Shown here: one piece after another, positions 7,737 through 15,169 of the stretch
How positions within the stretch are numbered: the stretch's first letter is position 1
How the letters are laid out: every line of letters begins with the position of its first letter
DNA from: a virus
Virus record (IMG/VR): IMGVR_UViG_3300013126_003301
Coordinates: 1-38,284 of that record
Reading direction: 5' to 3' (one strand)
Length of the DNA: 38,284 nt
Program-made: the position numbers and the translations under genes
Notes under the pieces: model-generated
Seen by the model: only the letters and a program-made list of their open reading frames with translations
Told to the model about the DNA's origin: nothing
The model's database searches: none

Positions 7737-7973
7737 TCATTCCTGATTAATAATTATGTACTTGTTCGTGTAATATCTGCCGAACTTTTTTCTGGTAGCT
7801 ATTTTTATGAAACCGCATCGCTCTAATTTAATCACCGTGGACCTAACTGTCGCCGCCGTAAGATATACATGCCTGGCGATATTTGGCAATGAGTCATCGG
7901 GATTATCCGAAATGTAGTTATATACAGCCACGGCGTTCCATCCGCAAATCTTAGCAATTTTATTATTCATCAT
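7737..7973 (-). CDS. Small winged-helix DNA-binding protein
   Basis: This 78-residue protein is essentially one winged helix: SLPNIARHVYLTAATVRSTVIKLERCGFI is a MarR/GntR-like helix-turn-helix followed by a basic wing (KKFGRYYTNKYI). It lies directly upstream of the replication initiator, so it may regulate the early operon or assist initiation. Two adjacent ATG codons (7973 and 7970) could serve as start; AAAGG lies just upstream and suits the second. A strong hairpin precedes the gene. Confidence 0.7.
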   Translation of the reverse strand: MMNNKIAKICGWNAVAVYNYISDNPDDSLPNIARHVYLTAATVRSTVIKLERCGFIKIATRKKFGRYYTNKYIIINQE

Positions 7974-7986
7974 TAACCTTTCAGTA

Positions 7987-8011
7987 AGCCCCGTGAGTTC
8001 ATCACGGGGCT
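7987..8011 (-). promoter_or_regulatory. Strong intergenic hairpin before the winged-helix gene
   Basis: AGCCCCGTG (7987-7995) pairs perfectly with CACGGGGCT (8003-8011) around a 7-base loop. In the leftward transcript it follows the 226-residue gene and is succeeded by ACTGAAAGG rather than a U run, so it is not a classical terminator. It could protect the upstream mRNA end or control access to the AAAGG binding site a few bases after it. Confidence 0.55.
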
Positions 8012-8018
8012 GGTGTAT

Positions 8019-8699
8019 TTACAGGGTTTCGGCACCAATCACGTTCTTATAATGGTTGCCGTTGCTCATCGTTTTCTCTGAGTACTTCCAGAACACCCTA
8101 ATGGGTTTCTCGATTTTCTGCGCTTTGCGGAAATCGTCCTCAAACAAACCCAGCAACAAGCCGTATGTTTCAAGGGCGAATCTCGGATAAGTGGTGTAGT
8201 TGAGCCTCGGGAATTTGTCGCCAACCCGCCAGACCTCAATCCCTACTTTGTCGTCCTGCTTCGGGTTGATGATTAACCAATCGCCATCGACGAACTGAGT
8301 CTCATCGTTATTTTCTCCTTCCTTCGGCTGTGTAACAGCGGGCTTTTCTGGCTGTGTAACGGCTGGAGCTGGCTTTTCGGGCTGTGTAACGGCTGGAGCT
8401 GGCTTTTCGGGCTGTGTAACGTCAACAGTATCCCGCTTCGGATATGGGAAAAAGTCGAAGCTCTTCGCCGTGTCGACCATGTCGATAAGCTGTAGAAACG
8501 CTGACAGACTATCTACCGACCGTGCCGTTACGTTGATTCTGAAAGGCATACCGTCCTGCTTGCCCCACAGTTCCGTCCACGCTACTCCGCCCGCCTCAGG
8601 AAGCTCTGTTCTTTCTGAGAAAACTTCCACTAAGCTATCGGTTACGCTCTCGGTCTCGTCGCCCGGGAGGTCAAACGGTGTTCCATTATCTTTTGCCAT
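8019..8699 (-). CDS. Unknown early protein with Pro-rich repeat linker
   Basis: This 226-residue protein has an acidic N-terminal domain (about 1-90), a linker with the ten-residue repeat TQPEKPAPAV two and a half times (about 94-125), and a C-terminal domain (about 135-226) with GDWLIINPKQDD and PIRVFWKYSEK. Two domains joined by a proline-rich tether suggest a scaffold or nucleic-acid-binding protein, perhaps an SSB substitute since no SSB is visible, but no motif proves this. The linker is encoded by 30-bp tandem repeats and may vary in length. It overlaps the upstream gene by 14 bases. Confidence 0.65.
   Translation of the reverse strand: MAKDNGTPFDLPGDETESVTDSLVEVFSERTELPEAGGVAWTELWGKQDGMPFRINVTARSVDSLSAFLQLIDMVDTAKSFDFFPYPKRDTVDVTQPEKPAPAVTQPEKPAPAVTQPEKPAVTQPKEGENNDETQFVDGDWLIINPKQDDKVGIEVWRVGDKFPRLNYTTYPRFALETYGLLLGLFEDDFRKAQKIEKPIRVFWKYSEKTMSNGNHYKNVIGAETL
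8327..8420 (-). repeat. 30-bp tandem repeat in linker
   Basis: Units at 8351-8380 and 8381-8410 are identical, with partial units on both sides. They encode the Thr-Gln-Pro-Glu-Lys-Pro-Ala-Pro-Ala-Val linker repeat. Confidence 0.85.
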
Positions 8700-9009
8700 T
8701 GTTCCTCTGATACTTTCTGTAATATTCTTCCGCTCCTTCTTCTACGTTGCGGAAGTTGGATAACCACCAATCGCCATCGTACAAATACACTTTGGCGATT
8801 TCTATCTTCACACCACATTTCGGGCAGACCATAAACACGTCCCCCATTTCATTCCCCGTGATTTCGGAGTACTTGCCGTTTGGCTCTATCAGCTCTAACA
8901 TTTTCTCTCCGCAGTCCTTGCAGTATCTGTGCTCGTAAGCCGCTTTGATACCACTGATGGGGAATTCCGTTTTTTCTAGGGTAGCTCTGTCAAATTGATA
9001 AACATTCAT
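8686..9009 (-). CDS. Zinc-ribbon protein of unknown function
   Basis: This 107-residue protein has two cysteine pairs, CKDCGEK and CPKCGVK, about 36 residues apart, forming a probable zinc ribbon. The C-terminus (EEGAEEYYRKYQRNN) is a charged helix. It begins by ATGA overlap with the preceding small gene. Early phage operons often carry such small zinc proteins that bind host polymerase or DNA; no specific role can be assigned. Confidence 0.65.
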   Translation of the reverse strand: MNVYQFDRATLEKTEFPISGIKAAYEHRYCKDCGEKMLELIEPNGKYSEITGNEMGDVFMVCPKCGVKIEIAKVYLYDGDWWLSNFRNVEEGAEEYYRKYQRNNGKR

Positions 9010-9215
9010 TGATTTTCCTTTCCGTCATTATTGTTCAATTCTGGGTTCTCTTCATACTTTGGCACCCATTCATCACCTATTTCTTCCATCTCGACTCCAC
9101 AATATTTGCAAACGTAGTAATAAATAGATGTATCGTCTAGCCCATATCCAGAATAATAACGCTGGAACGCTATTTCACGTTCTTCTGGTTCATGCGTGTG
9201 ATTTATAAATTCCAA
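9006..9215 (-). CDS. Small CxxC protein
   Basis: This 69-residue acidic protein has a single CKYCG motif (cysteines near 36 and 39) and two conserved-looking histidines near the N-terminus (NHTHEP), which could complete a zinc site. It overlaps the genes on both sides (13 and 4 bases), which supports real translation. No family is recognised. Confidence 0.55.
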   Translation of the reverse strand: MEFINHTHEPEEREIAFQRYYSGYGLDDTSIYYYVCKYCGVEMEEIGDEWVPKYEENPELNNNDGKENQ

Positions 9216-9319
9216 GCCCAGCCTCCTCCCACGTGCGTGATAAGCATGTGGAACATTACAGCTATGGCTATCACCCCGAAAATGTATGTAAGTAAATCAG
9301 CTCCAGATATGTTTTTCAT
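9203..9319 (-). CDS. 38-residue single-span membrane peptide
   Basis: Starting at the ATG at 9319, this peptide begins MKNISGADLL and has one membrane span (YIFGVIAIAVMFHMLI) and a short glycine/tryptophan tail. AAAGGAG lies 8 bases upstream, and the -10 box of the leftward promoter about 23 bases upstream, so this is the first gene of the early operon. A longer frame starting at 9415 would include the promoter and is rejected. Its function is unknown; it could be a small inhibitor or exclusion peptide. Confidence 0.6.
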   Translation of the reverse strand: MKNISGADLLTYIFGVIAIAVMFHMLITHVGGGWAWNL

Positions 9320-9341
9320 TTTGTGTTTCTCCTTTACTAAA

Positions 9342-9369
9342 AGTATAACAGAGTTTTGATAATTGTCGA
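9342..9369 (-). promoter_or_regulatory. Leftward early promoter
   Basis: On the minus strand TCGACA (9364-9369) and TATACT (9342-9347) are 16 bases apart. It lies in the divergent gap and would drive the 9319-3370 operon. It overlaps the rightward promoter region, so the two may compete or share regulation. Confidence 0.55.
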
Positions 9370-9382
9370 GGGGTGTTATAAT
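9354..9382 (+). promoter_or_regulatory. Rightward extended -10 promoter
   Basis: TGTTATAAT, an extended -10, ends at 9382 (TATAAT at 9377-9382). A weak TTTTGA or TTGATA lies 15-17 bases upstream. It faces away from the leftward early promoter and would transcribe the holin-like gene at 9402. Confidence 0.6.
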
Positions 9383-9401
9383 TGAATTACGGAGGAACAA
9401 T

Positions 9402-9575
9402 ATGACAATTTTCAAATCACGTAAGTTTTGGCTGGCTGTATTTGGGGTCGCTCAGACCCTGGTGTTGCATTACTACAATGTGCCTGAAGCGGTCTGGCAG
9501 TCAATTTCAGCGCTTGTTGGCGTTTTGATTGCTGGCATCGCTATCGAGGACGCTGGCGAGAAGTCGGCAGGCTAG
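9402..9575 (+). CDS. Small holin-like membrane protein
   Basis: This 57-residue protein starts MTIFKSRKFW and has two hydrophobic stretches (WLAVFGVAQTLVLHYY and ISALVGVLIAGIAI), ending EDAGEKSAG. A basic start, two short spans and a charged end are typical of phage holins and of small phage membrane proteins of unknown role. ATG 9402 is preceded by GGAGG; an in-frame upstream ATG at 9363 would overlap the promoter and is rejected. It is distant from the lysin, so the holin role is only suggested. Confidence 0.6.
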   Translation: MTIFKSRKFWLAVFGVAQTLVLHYYNVPEAVWQSISALVGVLIAGIAIEDAGEKSAG

Positions 9576-10130
9576 GTGGAATATATAAAAGCGGGGGAAA
9601 CCTATGAGGACGTGGTTTCCCTCGCCATATCCGCCTATAAATCCTCCAGTAAGAATTTGTGGACGTGCGCTTCGCACGTATGGCGTCTTTACGAAGAATA
9701 TGGCATGTATGAGCGTTATTTCACGGCGATGCTATGCTCTGAATTATCCGTACAGCGTGACACTGTTTACCACTGGCGGAAGGCATGGGAGCTTAGGCGA
9801 CAAATATCGGAAGCGTTTCCGAAATTCGACCATGAACGTTACAGCATATCGCATTATTACCACGCTTACGACCACCTCGACCTGGGGCTGGAGTGGATTG
9901 TCGATTTCCTCGCCGTAAGTGGCGAAGAAGGCTGGTCGACTCGTCGGTTCGCCATGGAAATGGAACAGGCTACCGACGATTCAGGCACCATCGTGTGGCT
10001 GAAGCGCAAGCTGTCTAACCTGTTGAAAAGGCTTACCAGATTGTACCAATCAGCTGAGTACAGCGGTCTTTCAGACGAAGATCAAGAGACGATGAGAAAA
10101 GCCATATCCATGCTAGAACGGCTTACCTGA
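9576..10130 (+). CDS. HTH-containing unknown protein (frame may continue after a +1 shift)
   Basis: GTG at 9576 directly follows the TAG of the holin-like gene, giving 184 residues. Residues about 46-76 (YFTAMLCSELSVQRDTVYHW) resemble a helix-turn-helix, and SGLSDEDQETMRKAISMLERLT forms the last helix. The TGA at 10128-10130 is followed, one base out of register, by an open frame of 64 codons that continues naturally and has no normal start codon. Either this is a +1 frameshift (programmed, or a lesion or sequencing error) or the downstream piece is relic sequence. One dispersed palindrome copy encodes ISEAFP. Function unknown. Confidence 0.65.
   Translation: MEYIKAGETYEDVVSLAISAYKSSSKNLWTCASHVWRLYEEYGMYERYFTAMLCSELSVQRDTVYHWRKAWELRRQISEAFPKFDHERYSISHYYHAYDHLDLGLEWIVDFLAVSGEEGWSTRRFAMEMEQATDDSGTIVWLKRKLSNLLKRLTRLYQSAEYSGLSDEDQETMRKAISMLERLT
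9807..9822. repeat. Dispersed palindrome copy 3
   Basis: TCGGAAGCGTTTCCGA lies inside the 184-residue gene, read in frame as Ser-Glu-Ala-Phe-Pro. Confidence 0.85.
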
Positions 10131-10323
10131 ATCGCTTGCACTTATAGCTATCAGCGCCGGCGTTGTAGACAGATATAATCATATCGAGCGCAAGCGCCAA
10201 TTGGCTTTAGCTGATTTGTATCAAGAACCCCTCACTAACTTTGGGGAAGACGCTGTGGATCGCTGGTTTGAACCCAAGCAAGTGGAAGAGATGCTGGCTT
10301 TTGTAAATAAGTTGGCGATTTAG
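10129..10323 (+). other. Probable +1-frame continuation of the preceding gene
   Basis: The frame from 10129 to TAG 10321-10323 encodes 64 residues beginning ESLALIAISAGVVDRYNHIE and ending EEMLAFVNKLAI. An in-frame TAG at 10114-10116 closes it upstream, and it holds no ATG or GTG; TTG codons occur only well inside it. If one T in ACCTGAA is skipped, the upstream protein reads ERLT then ESLALIA without a break, giving about 248 residues. The amino-acid composition looks coding. It could also be a separate ORF with a rare start. Confidence 0.5.
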
Positions 10324-10478
10324 GACTCAATTAAAATAAAAACCAGGGATTTAGGGTTGTCTGACCGCAGTCTGACCGCCACACGGCATGAAGCCGAATT
10401 TTGTCCTCTGGCAACTTTATTATACATCTTGGTACACTATGTCAACATGAATTTTCATACTGATTACAGGAGTATTTC
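10324..10478. other. Non-coding junction between phage and RM block
   Basis: No gene is seen here. It holds a tandem GTCTGACCGC (10359-10368 and 10370-10379, 11-bp period). Base composition shifts from phage-like to the style of the hsd block, so the boundary is probably inside this stretch. The start of hsdM has AGGAG at 10469-10473. No clear -35/-10 pair with good spacing was found. Confidence 0.5.
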
Positions 10479-12191
10479 TTGCTTACTGATCCCAAACTTA
10501 AAAGCCAGGTAGACCAACTCTGGGACAAATTCTGGACCGGCGGGCTGGCCAACCCGATGGACGCCATTGAACAGTTCTCCTATTTACTCTTTCTCAAACG
10601 TCTGGATGATGCTGAAAACCGTCGGCAACGCCAGGCAGAACGACTCAAGAAGGATTATCAAGCGCAGCTTCAGTCGGAATTTCGTTGGGGGTATTGGACA
10701 AACCTAAAAGCGGAAGAATCCCTGAAGTATTTAAAAGAAGCGATCTTTCCACAAATGCGCACACTCGGCGGAACTACCAGTTCTTTTCAGCTTTATATGC
10801 AAAATGCCGAGTGTAAGATCAACAAACCCTCTTTACTGATCGAAGTTTGCAAACTGATCGACAACATGGATATTGCCCAACAACAGCAGGATGTGCAGGG
10901 CGACCTTTATGAGTATCTTCTTTCCAAGCTCAGCACTGCTGGGCGCAACGGACAATTCCGTACCCCGCGTCATATCATCCGCATGATGGTGCAGATGATT
11001 GCTCCGCGTCCCAAAGAGCGCATTGGTGATCTGGCAGCCGGCACCTGCGGCTTTTTGGTCAATGCGTATCAGTACATCCTGGAAACGCATACCTCCTCTG
11101 AAATTCTACGTTATGACGAGCAGGGTTGGCCGCATAACTTGATCGGTGACCAGTTGACGGATGAGGAACAGAAGGCACTCAAGCAGCCCGAATCACTGCG
11201 CGGTTTTGATAACGATTCAGGTATGACCATGCTGCGCATCGGCTCGATGAACCTGATGCTGCACGGAATTGAGTCACCACAATTCTTCTACAAAGATACC
11301 CTTTCCAAAGTCTACGAACAGGAACGGGATTACGATGTCATCCTGATGAACCCGCCTTTCAAGGGTGCGGTGGATAAAAATGACCTGAACGATTCCCTGC
11401 AGCCTGCCGGCACAACTAAAAGCGAACTTCTCTTCTTGCACTTGATCCTGCGCACATTGGATATGGGCGGTCGCTGCGCGGTGATCGTGCCGGACGGTGT
11501 GCTGTTTGGCTCCAGCCGGGCACATGTAGAGCTGCGACGGAAATTAATTGAAGAAAACCGCCTGGATGGAGTGATTTCGATGCCGGGCGGGGTTTTCAAA
11601 CCCTACGCCGGCGTATCAACCGCGGTATTGTTCTTCACCCGCGGCGCGAAGACGGACAAGATTTGGTTCTACGATATGGCCAGCGACGGTTTCACGCTGG
11701 ATGATAAAAGAACGCCTGTAACAGAAAACGACATTCCCGACATCCTGACCTGCTGGCAAAACCGCCAGAATGTGGAATTTCAGACCAAACGGCAGACACG
11801 GATTGAGGAGCTGACATTCCAGCTCAAACCACTGAACGAGGAACGGCTGCGTCTGGATGCTGAGATCAACCGATTGACCTTTGAACAAGCTATTTCTCCT
11901 ACCGGTGACGGTCCAATCGCGGAGGAACTGCAAGGTGTAAAAAGCCACTTGAAAGAATTGCAAACTCAACTTGCACCACTGCGCGCTGAATTTAACCAAC
12001 TTTCCCGTCAGTTTTGGGTAAGCAAAGAGCAGGTCAAGACCAATAAATATGACCTGAGCGTCAGCCGCTATCGTCAAAGTATTGGGGATAAGGTTTATTA
12101 CGAAATACCACAGGTAACTTTAGAACGATCATTACAGTTAGAACTTGTGATTGTAGATGAAATAAATCAACTAAAGGGAATGTTGGGTTGA
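10479..12191 (+). CDS. hsdM: Type I restriction-modification DNA methyltransferase subunit
   Basis: This 570-residue protein has an N-terminal HsdM helical domain (about 1-140), GQFRTPRHI (159-166), the SAM-binding motif I as DLAAGTCGF (184-192) and the catalytic NPPF (291-294), which marks N6-adenine methylation. Helical C-terminal segments (about 440-510) are predicted coiled coil and contact the specificity subunit. The start is TTG 10479 with AGGAG seven bases upstream. It overlaps hsdS by four bases (TTGA). Its base usage differs from the surrounding phage. Two HsdM and one HsdS would form a methylase; no hsdR is present here. Confidence 0.94.
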   Translation: MLTDPKLKSQVDQLWDKFWTGGLANPMDAIEQFSYLLFLKRLDDAENRRQRQAERLKKDYQAQLQSEFRWGYWTNLKAEESLKYLKEAIFPQMRTLGGTTSSFQLYMQNAECKINKPSLLIEVCKLIDNMDIAQQQQDVQGDLYEYLLSKLSTAGRNGQFRTPRHIIRMMVQMIAPRPKERIGDLAAGTCGFLVNAYQYILETHTSSEILRYDEQGWPHNLIGDQLTDEEQKALKQPESLRGFDNDSGMTMLRIGSMNLMLHGIESPQFFYKDTLSKVYEQERDYDVILMNPPFKGAVDKNDLNDSLQPAGTTKSELLFLHLILRTLDMGGRCAVIVPDGVLFGSSRAHVELRRKLIEENRLDGVISMPGGVFKPYAGVSTAVLFFTRGAKTDKIWFYDMASDGFTLDDKRTPVTENDIPDILTCWQNRQNVEFQTKRQTRIEELTFQLKPLNEERLRLDAEINRLTFEQAISPTGDGPIAEELQGVKSHLKELQTQLAPLRAEFNQLSRQFWVSKEQVKTNKYDLSVSRYRQSIGDKVYYEIPQVTLERSLQLELVIVDEINQLKGMLG

Positions 12192-13357
12192 AATCTAAAT
12201 TAGTCCCTCTTTATGAATTGGGAGAAATAATATCTGGTTCAACACCAGATACTACAAATTTGGAATATTGGAGGGGTAATATTCCCTGGATTACTCCGGC
12301 TGATTTAACTGAACATCAAGGAATATTTTTCACAGGAGACCTAAGGAAGATTACTGAGTTAGGCTATAAAAGCTGTTCAACTAAGTTAATTCCCCCAGGA
12401 AGTATTTTATTCAGTAGTCGTGCCCCCATTGGACATTGCGCGATCACCACTTATCCACTTTGTACCAACCAAGGGTTTAAAAATTTAGTCCCCAATAAAA
12501 AACTTGACCCAATTTATGGTTACTTTGCTCTAAAATACCTTACCCCACAAATTGAATCTCTCGGTAGAGGAGCGACATTTACTGAGGTTAATAAAGAGTT
12601 ATTTGAAAATATTTGTATTCCACTTCCTCCCCTCCCTGAGCAGCAGCGGATTGCCGCCATCCTGCAAAAAGCCGACCACCTGCGCCATCTGCGCAGGTAT
12701 GCGCGTCAATTGAGTGATGGTTACTTGCAGTCCGTGTTTTTGGAGATGTTTGGGGATCCAGTAACTAATCCAAAAAAATGGCGATTAACTCAATTCAATA
12801 AGGTTTGCGATTCTAGATTAGGTAAAATGCTGGACGAAAAAAGGCAAACCGGTATGAACAAGCACCAATATCTACGAAATTTTAATGTTCATTGGTTTTA
12901 TTTTGACCTATCCAACATGGCCGAAATGGATTTTGATGAGAAGGATCAATTAGAATTTCAACTAAGGTATGGAGATGTTTTAATTTGTGAAGGTGGAGAA
13001 GTCGGTCGGACTGCTATTTGGCGAGATGAAGTAAAAGGATGTTATTTTCAAAAAGCACTTCATCGCGTTCGCCCATATTCGAAATTGGTTACTTCTGAAT
13101 ATATTATGTACCTTATGTGGTGGATGGCAAAAAATGGGGGTTTGGGCGATTTTACTTCCCAAGTAACAATCGCTCACCTAACTGGTGAAAAACTCAAGGA
13201 TTTGATTATTCCAATACCTCCATTGTCCAAACAAAACGAATTTTTAAATGTCGTTAACCAATACATTCTCCTTTCAAATAAACAATTCGAATCTGAGCGA
13301 CAAATGGAGTACCTTTTTCAATCATTGCTGCAACGAGCATTTCAAGGGGAGTTGTAA
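12188..13357 (+). CDS. hsdS: Type I restriction-modification specificity subunit
   Basis: This 389-residue protein has two target-recognition domains. The first (about 1-150) ends with PLPPLPEQQRIAAILQKAD, then a central conserved helix region (about 160-195), then TRD2 (about 195-345) ending with IPIPPLSKQNEFLNVV and a C-terminal helix. The two half-repeats read the two parts of a bipartite DNA site. The start is TTG inside the hsdM stop. It is more AT-rich than hsdM, as is common for hsdS, which evolves by domain exchange. The target sequence cannot be inferred. Confidence 0.93.
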   Translation: MKSKLVPLYELGEIISGSTPDTTNLEYWRGNIPWITPADLTEHQGIFFTGDLRKITELGYKSCSTKLIPPGSILFSSRAPIGHCAITTYPLCTNQGFKNLVPNKKLDPIYGYFALKYLTPQIESLGRGATFTEVNKELFENICIPLPPLPEQQRIAAILQKADHLRHLRRYARQLSDGYLQSVFLEMFGDPVTNPKKWRLTQFNKVCDSRLGKMLDEKRQTGMNKHQYLRNFNVHWFYFDLSNMAEMDFDEKDQLEFQLRYGDVLICEGGEVGRTAIWRDEVKGCYFQKALHRVRPYSKLVTSEYIMYLMWWMAKNGGLGDFTSQVTIAHLTGEKLKDLIIPIPPLSKQNEFLNVVNQYILLSNKQFESERQMEYLFQSLLQRAFQGEL

Positions 13358-13360
13358 AAT

Positions 13361-14134
13361 ATGAGCGACCTGCCAACCTGGATAGACATTCTTCTTCAAT
13401 CAGGTCCCATAATAATTAAAGGAATTCAGCGAATTTACACTCGCTACAAATGGCGTGGAATTTCAAAGGATGCCCGTGAAATTGCTCTAGCTATTCACAG
13501 CTTTTCATGGACAAATCTCCAGCAGCAACTCCCAACAATTATCAAAATTGGTGAAATTGATCGACCTGAAATTACCCAAATCCAGAAAATTTGGCAATCA
13601 ACTGATACCTCAATTCTTCTAGATGGAGATGCTGGTTCAGGAAAATCAGGGATTGCGATTAGACTCGGGAAGCGTCTTTCTGAAGGGGGAATGCCTGTTC
13701 TCTTTCTTAGAGCAACTGAATTTTCCTCTGATCAAGATCCAATAACAATTATCCAAAACCGAACGGCAATTAAATATCCACTGATGGAGGCTTTGAGTAA
13801 ACTTAGCAAAGAAAAACCAATTGCTATTATTGTTGACCAGCTCGACTCCGTTTCAGAAACTGACCTATGCAAAAACTTTGTCGGTTTTCTCAAAAGCGTT
13901 GCAGGAATTCCAAATATAAAAATACTTGCTGTAACACGCAAATACGAATTACAACATGATCCAGATATTTCTTCATTGGGTTTTCAACAAGAAGAGATTG
14001 GCAGATTTACAAATGAACAGGCGATAAATTTTCTTTCCCAATTAGGCGTTAACAAACCATCTCAAGTATTGATTGATTTGTCAAACAATTTGCTTAATCT
14101 CAGCCTGATTGCTGAGGTTCTTTCTCATCTCTGA
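13361..14134 (+). pseudogene. STAND/NACHT-type ATPase, C-terminally truncated
   Basis: This 257-residue frame follows hsdS after three bases. It has a short helical N-terminus, Walker A in LLDGDAGSGKSG (about 87-98), Walker B-like AIIVDQLDSVSE (about 148-159) and an LAVTRKYEL sensor-like strand. It stops shortly after NLSLIAEVLSHL, where NACHT/STAND proteins normally continue into a long sensor region. Phage-like sequence resumes within about 20 bases of the stop, so the gene seems to be cut at a junction. Intact relatives are often phage-defence proteins. hsdR might have been expected in this position. Confidence 0.7.
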
Positions 14135-14239
14135 TACTAATTTTTTGAGTTCCATTTTGATTCATCCTTTCATTTTGGCGTAAACAATTTTTCAATTCTT
14201 TTCGCGGGTTTGTTTTTGCTTCCCACATATCTCATATCA

Positions 14240-14437
14240 CTACTCCCAATCATCACTATCGACCCAGATGTCGAATGGAACGAATTCCAGGCATCCATCC
14301 AGATATATACCATCTTCCTTGACCTCTAATTTTGAAAAATCCAAATCGCAAGCGTAGAAGTCGCTTTTCATTTCCTCGACGGTGGCGATGTACGGCTTCA
14401 TCATCAGGCTACCAACCGATACATACAGCTTATCCAT
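14240..14437 (-). CDS. Small acidic protein, distal late operon
   Basis: With the ATG at 14437 this encodes 65 residues (MDKLYVSVGS start, DIWVDSDDWE end). AGGAG lies seven bases upstream, inside the end of the previous gene, and the start follows the previous TAA after one base. A longer frame reaching 14536 has no such signal. No family is recognised. It is the last leftward phage gene before the RM block; the 105 bases between it and the ATPase stop hold no gene. Confidence 0.6.
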   Translation of the reverse strand: MDKLYVSVGSLMMKPYIATVEEMKSDFYACDLDFSKLEVKEDGIYLDGCLEFVPFDIWVDSDDWE

Positions 14438-14438
14438 G

Positions 14439-14753
14439 TTACGACTCCTTGTCGACTCCAAAATACCTTCGCGCTGACGCTCCCATCGCGTTGGCGTATA
14501 CGCCGTAGCTATCGCATACGACCCTGGATTTCGCAATTACGCTATCATACCACTGCTGTGGGTTATCGACCTGGCCGTCCCAGCCGTCAACCTCGGTTAC
14601 TGGGTCTCCAAGCAGGGCATCCCTGACGCCAACCCATTCGCCGGCGTCGCCGTATTCGAGACCTCCGACAGCGCTCACAACTACGCCCTCGCGGAATGTG
14701 ACTATATACAGTCCTCCGCCGTTATCCTCAATTATCTCAAACCCGTTTCTCAT
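14439..14753 (-). CDS. Unknown small protein
   Basis: The start is the second of two close ATG codons (14753), seven bases after AAGGAG; the first (14759) is too near that site. The protein is 104 residues, beginning MRNGFEIIEDNGG, with an N-terminal beta-rich part and a region rich in Gly, Asp and Trp (GWDGQVDNPQQWYDSV). No motif is recognised. It sits between two other small genes at the end of the fibre operon. Confidence 0.6.
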   Translation of the reverse strand: MRNGFEIIEDNGGGLYIVTFREGVVVSAVGGLEYGDAGEWVGVRDALLGDPVTEVDGWDGQVDNPQQWYDSVIAKSRVVCDSYGVYANAMGASARRYFGVDKES

Positions 14754-15027
14754 TTTCATTCTCCTTTTTATATTTTTCTATCTCCTTTTTATATTTTTCT
14801 ATTGTTTTTTCCTTACCGCTGAACCTCCAGCAATGGATTACGCTGTCAAGTATCTCCAGCTTCTGGACATCGCTAAGGTCGGTAATTACGCCCTGTATAT
14901 CTGCCGATAATCCCGAGTCAATCAATAATGCTATAGACTCTAATGCGTTGATTATCTTGCGTTTAGGCGAAACGTCGTGTGAGTACCCTCCATACATATG
15001 TGTGATCTCCTCAGCCACTATTATCAA
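14737..15027 (-). CDS. Small helical protein with lysine/glutamate repeat tail
   Basis: This 96-residue protein has a helical core (about 20-75) and a highly charged C-terminal helix with the duplicated segment IEKYKKE. The best start is TTG at 15027 with AGAGG upstream; GTG at 15018 is an alternative. The charged repeat comes from a 21-bp exact tandem duplication that also carries the ribosome binding site of the next gene. Function unknown. Confidence 0.55.
   Translation of the reverse strand: MIIVAEEITHMYGGYSHDVSPKRKIINALESIALLIDSGLSADIQGVITDLSDVQKLEILDSVIHCWRFSGKEKTIEKYKKEIEKYKKENENEKRV
14761..14802 (-). repeat. 21-bp exact tandem duplication
   Basis: Units 14761-14781 and 14782-14802 are identical. 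They encode Lys-Tyr-Lys-Lys-Glu repeats, and each contains GGAG on the minus strand; the left copy provides the binding site for the following gene. Confidence 0.85.
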
Positions 15028-15169
15028 ACGTCCTCTTATTTACAATCATTTTGCATGTCATTTTATATTCCCCATTCCCCTTTGTCAGTTTGTTTTTTTG
15101 GGGGGGGGAGGTATACCTACCCCTCTTGTAAGTATTTCTAATCCATCCGTATACTTCATATTCCTCCAT
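15011..15169 (-). CDS. 52-residue protein with C9/A7 homopolymer tract
   Basis: ATG at 15169 shares one base with the LamG gene stop (TAATG), the coupling used throughout this operon. The frame runs to TGA at 15011, overlapping the next gene. The protein starts MEEYEVYGWIRNTYKRG and is basic. Codons 21-28 are read from nine C and seven A residues, and the A-tract contains A_AAA_AAC in the zero frame, a classical -1 slippery heptamer. Slippage or strand-slip mutation here would change the C-terminus. No family is recognised. Confidence 0.5.
   Translation of the reverse strand: MEEYEVYGWIRNTYKRGRYTSPPQKNKLTKGNGEYKMTCKMIVNKRTFDNSG

Noticed and set aside
9203-9415. Longer minus-strand frame starting at 9415
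   Set aside because: It runs through the divergent promoters, and a good AGGAG-ATG start exists at 9319.
14240-14536. 98-residue version of the distal small gene
   Set aside because: The ATG at 14437 has AGGAG and follows the previous stop by one base; the longer form overlaps that gene without signals.
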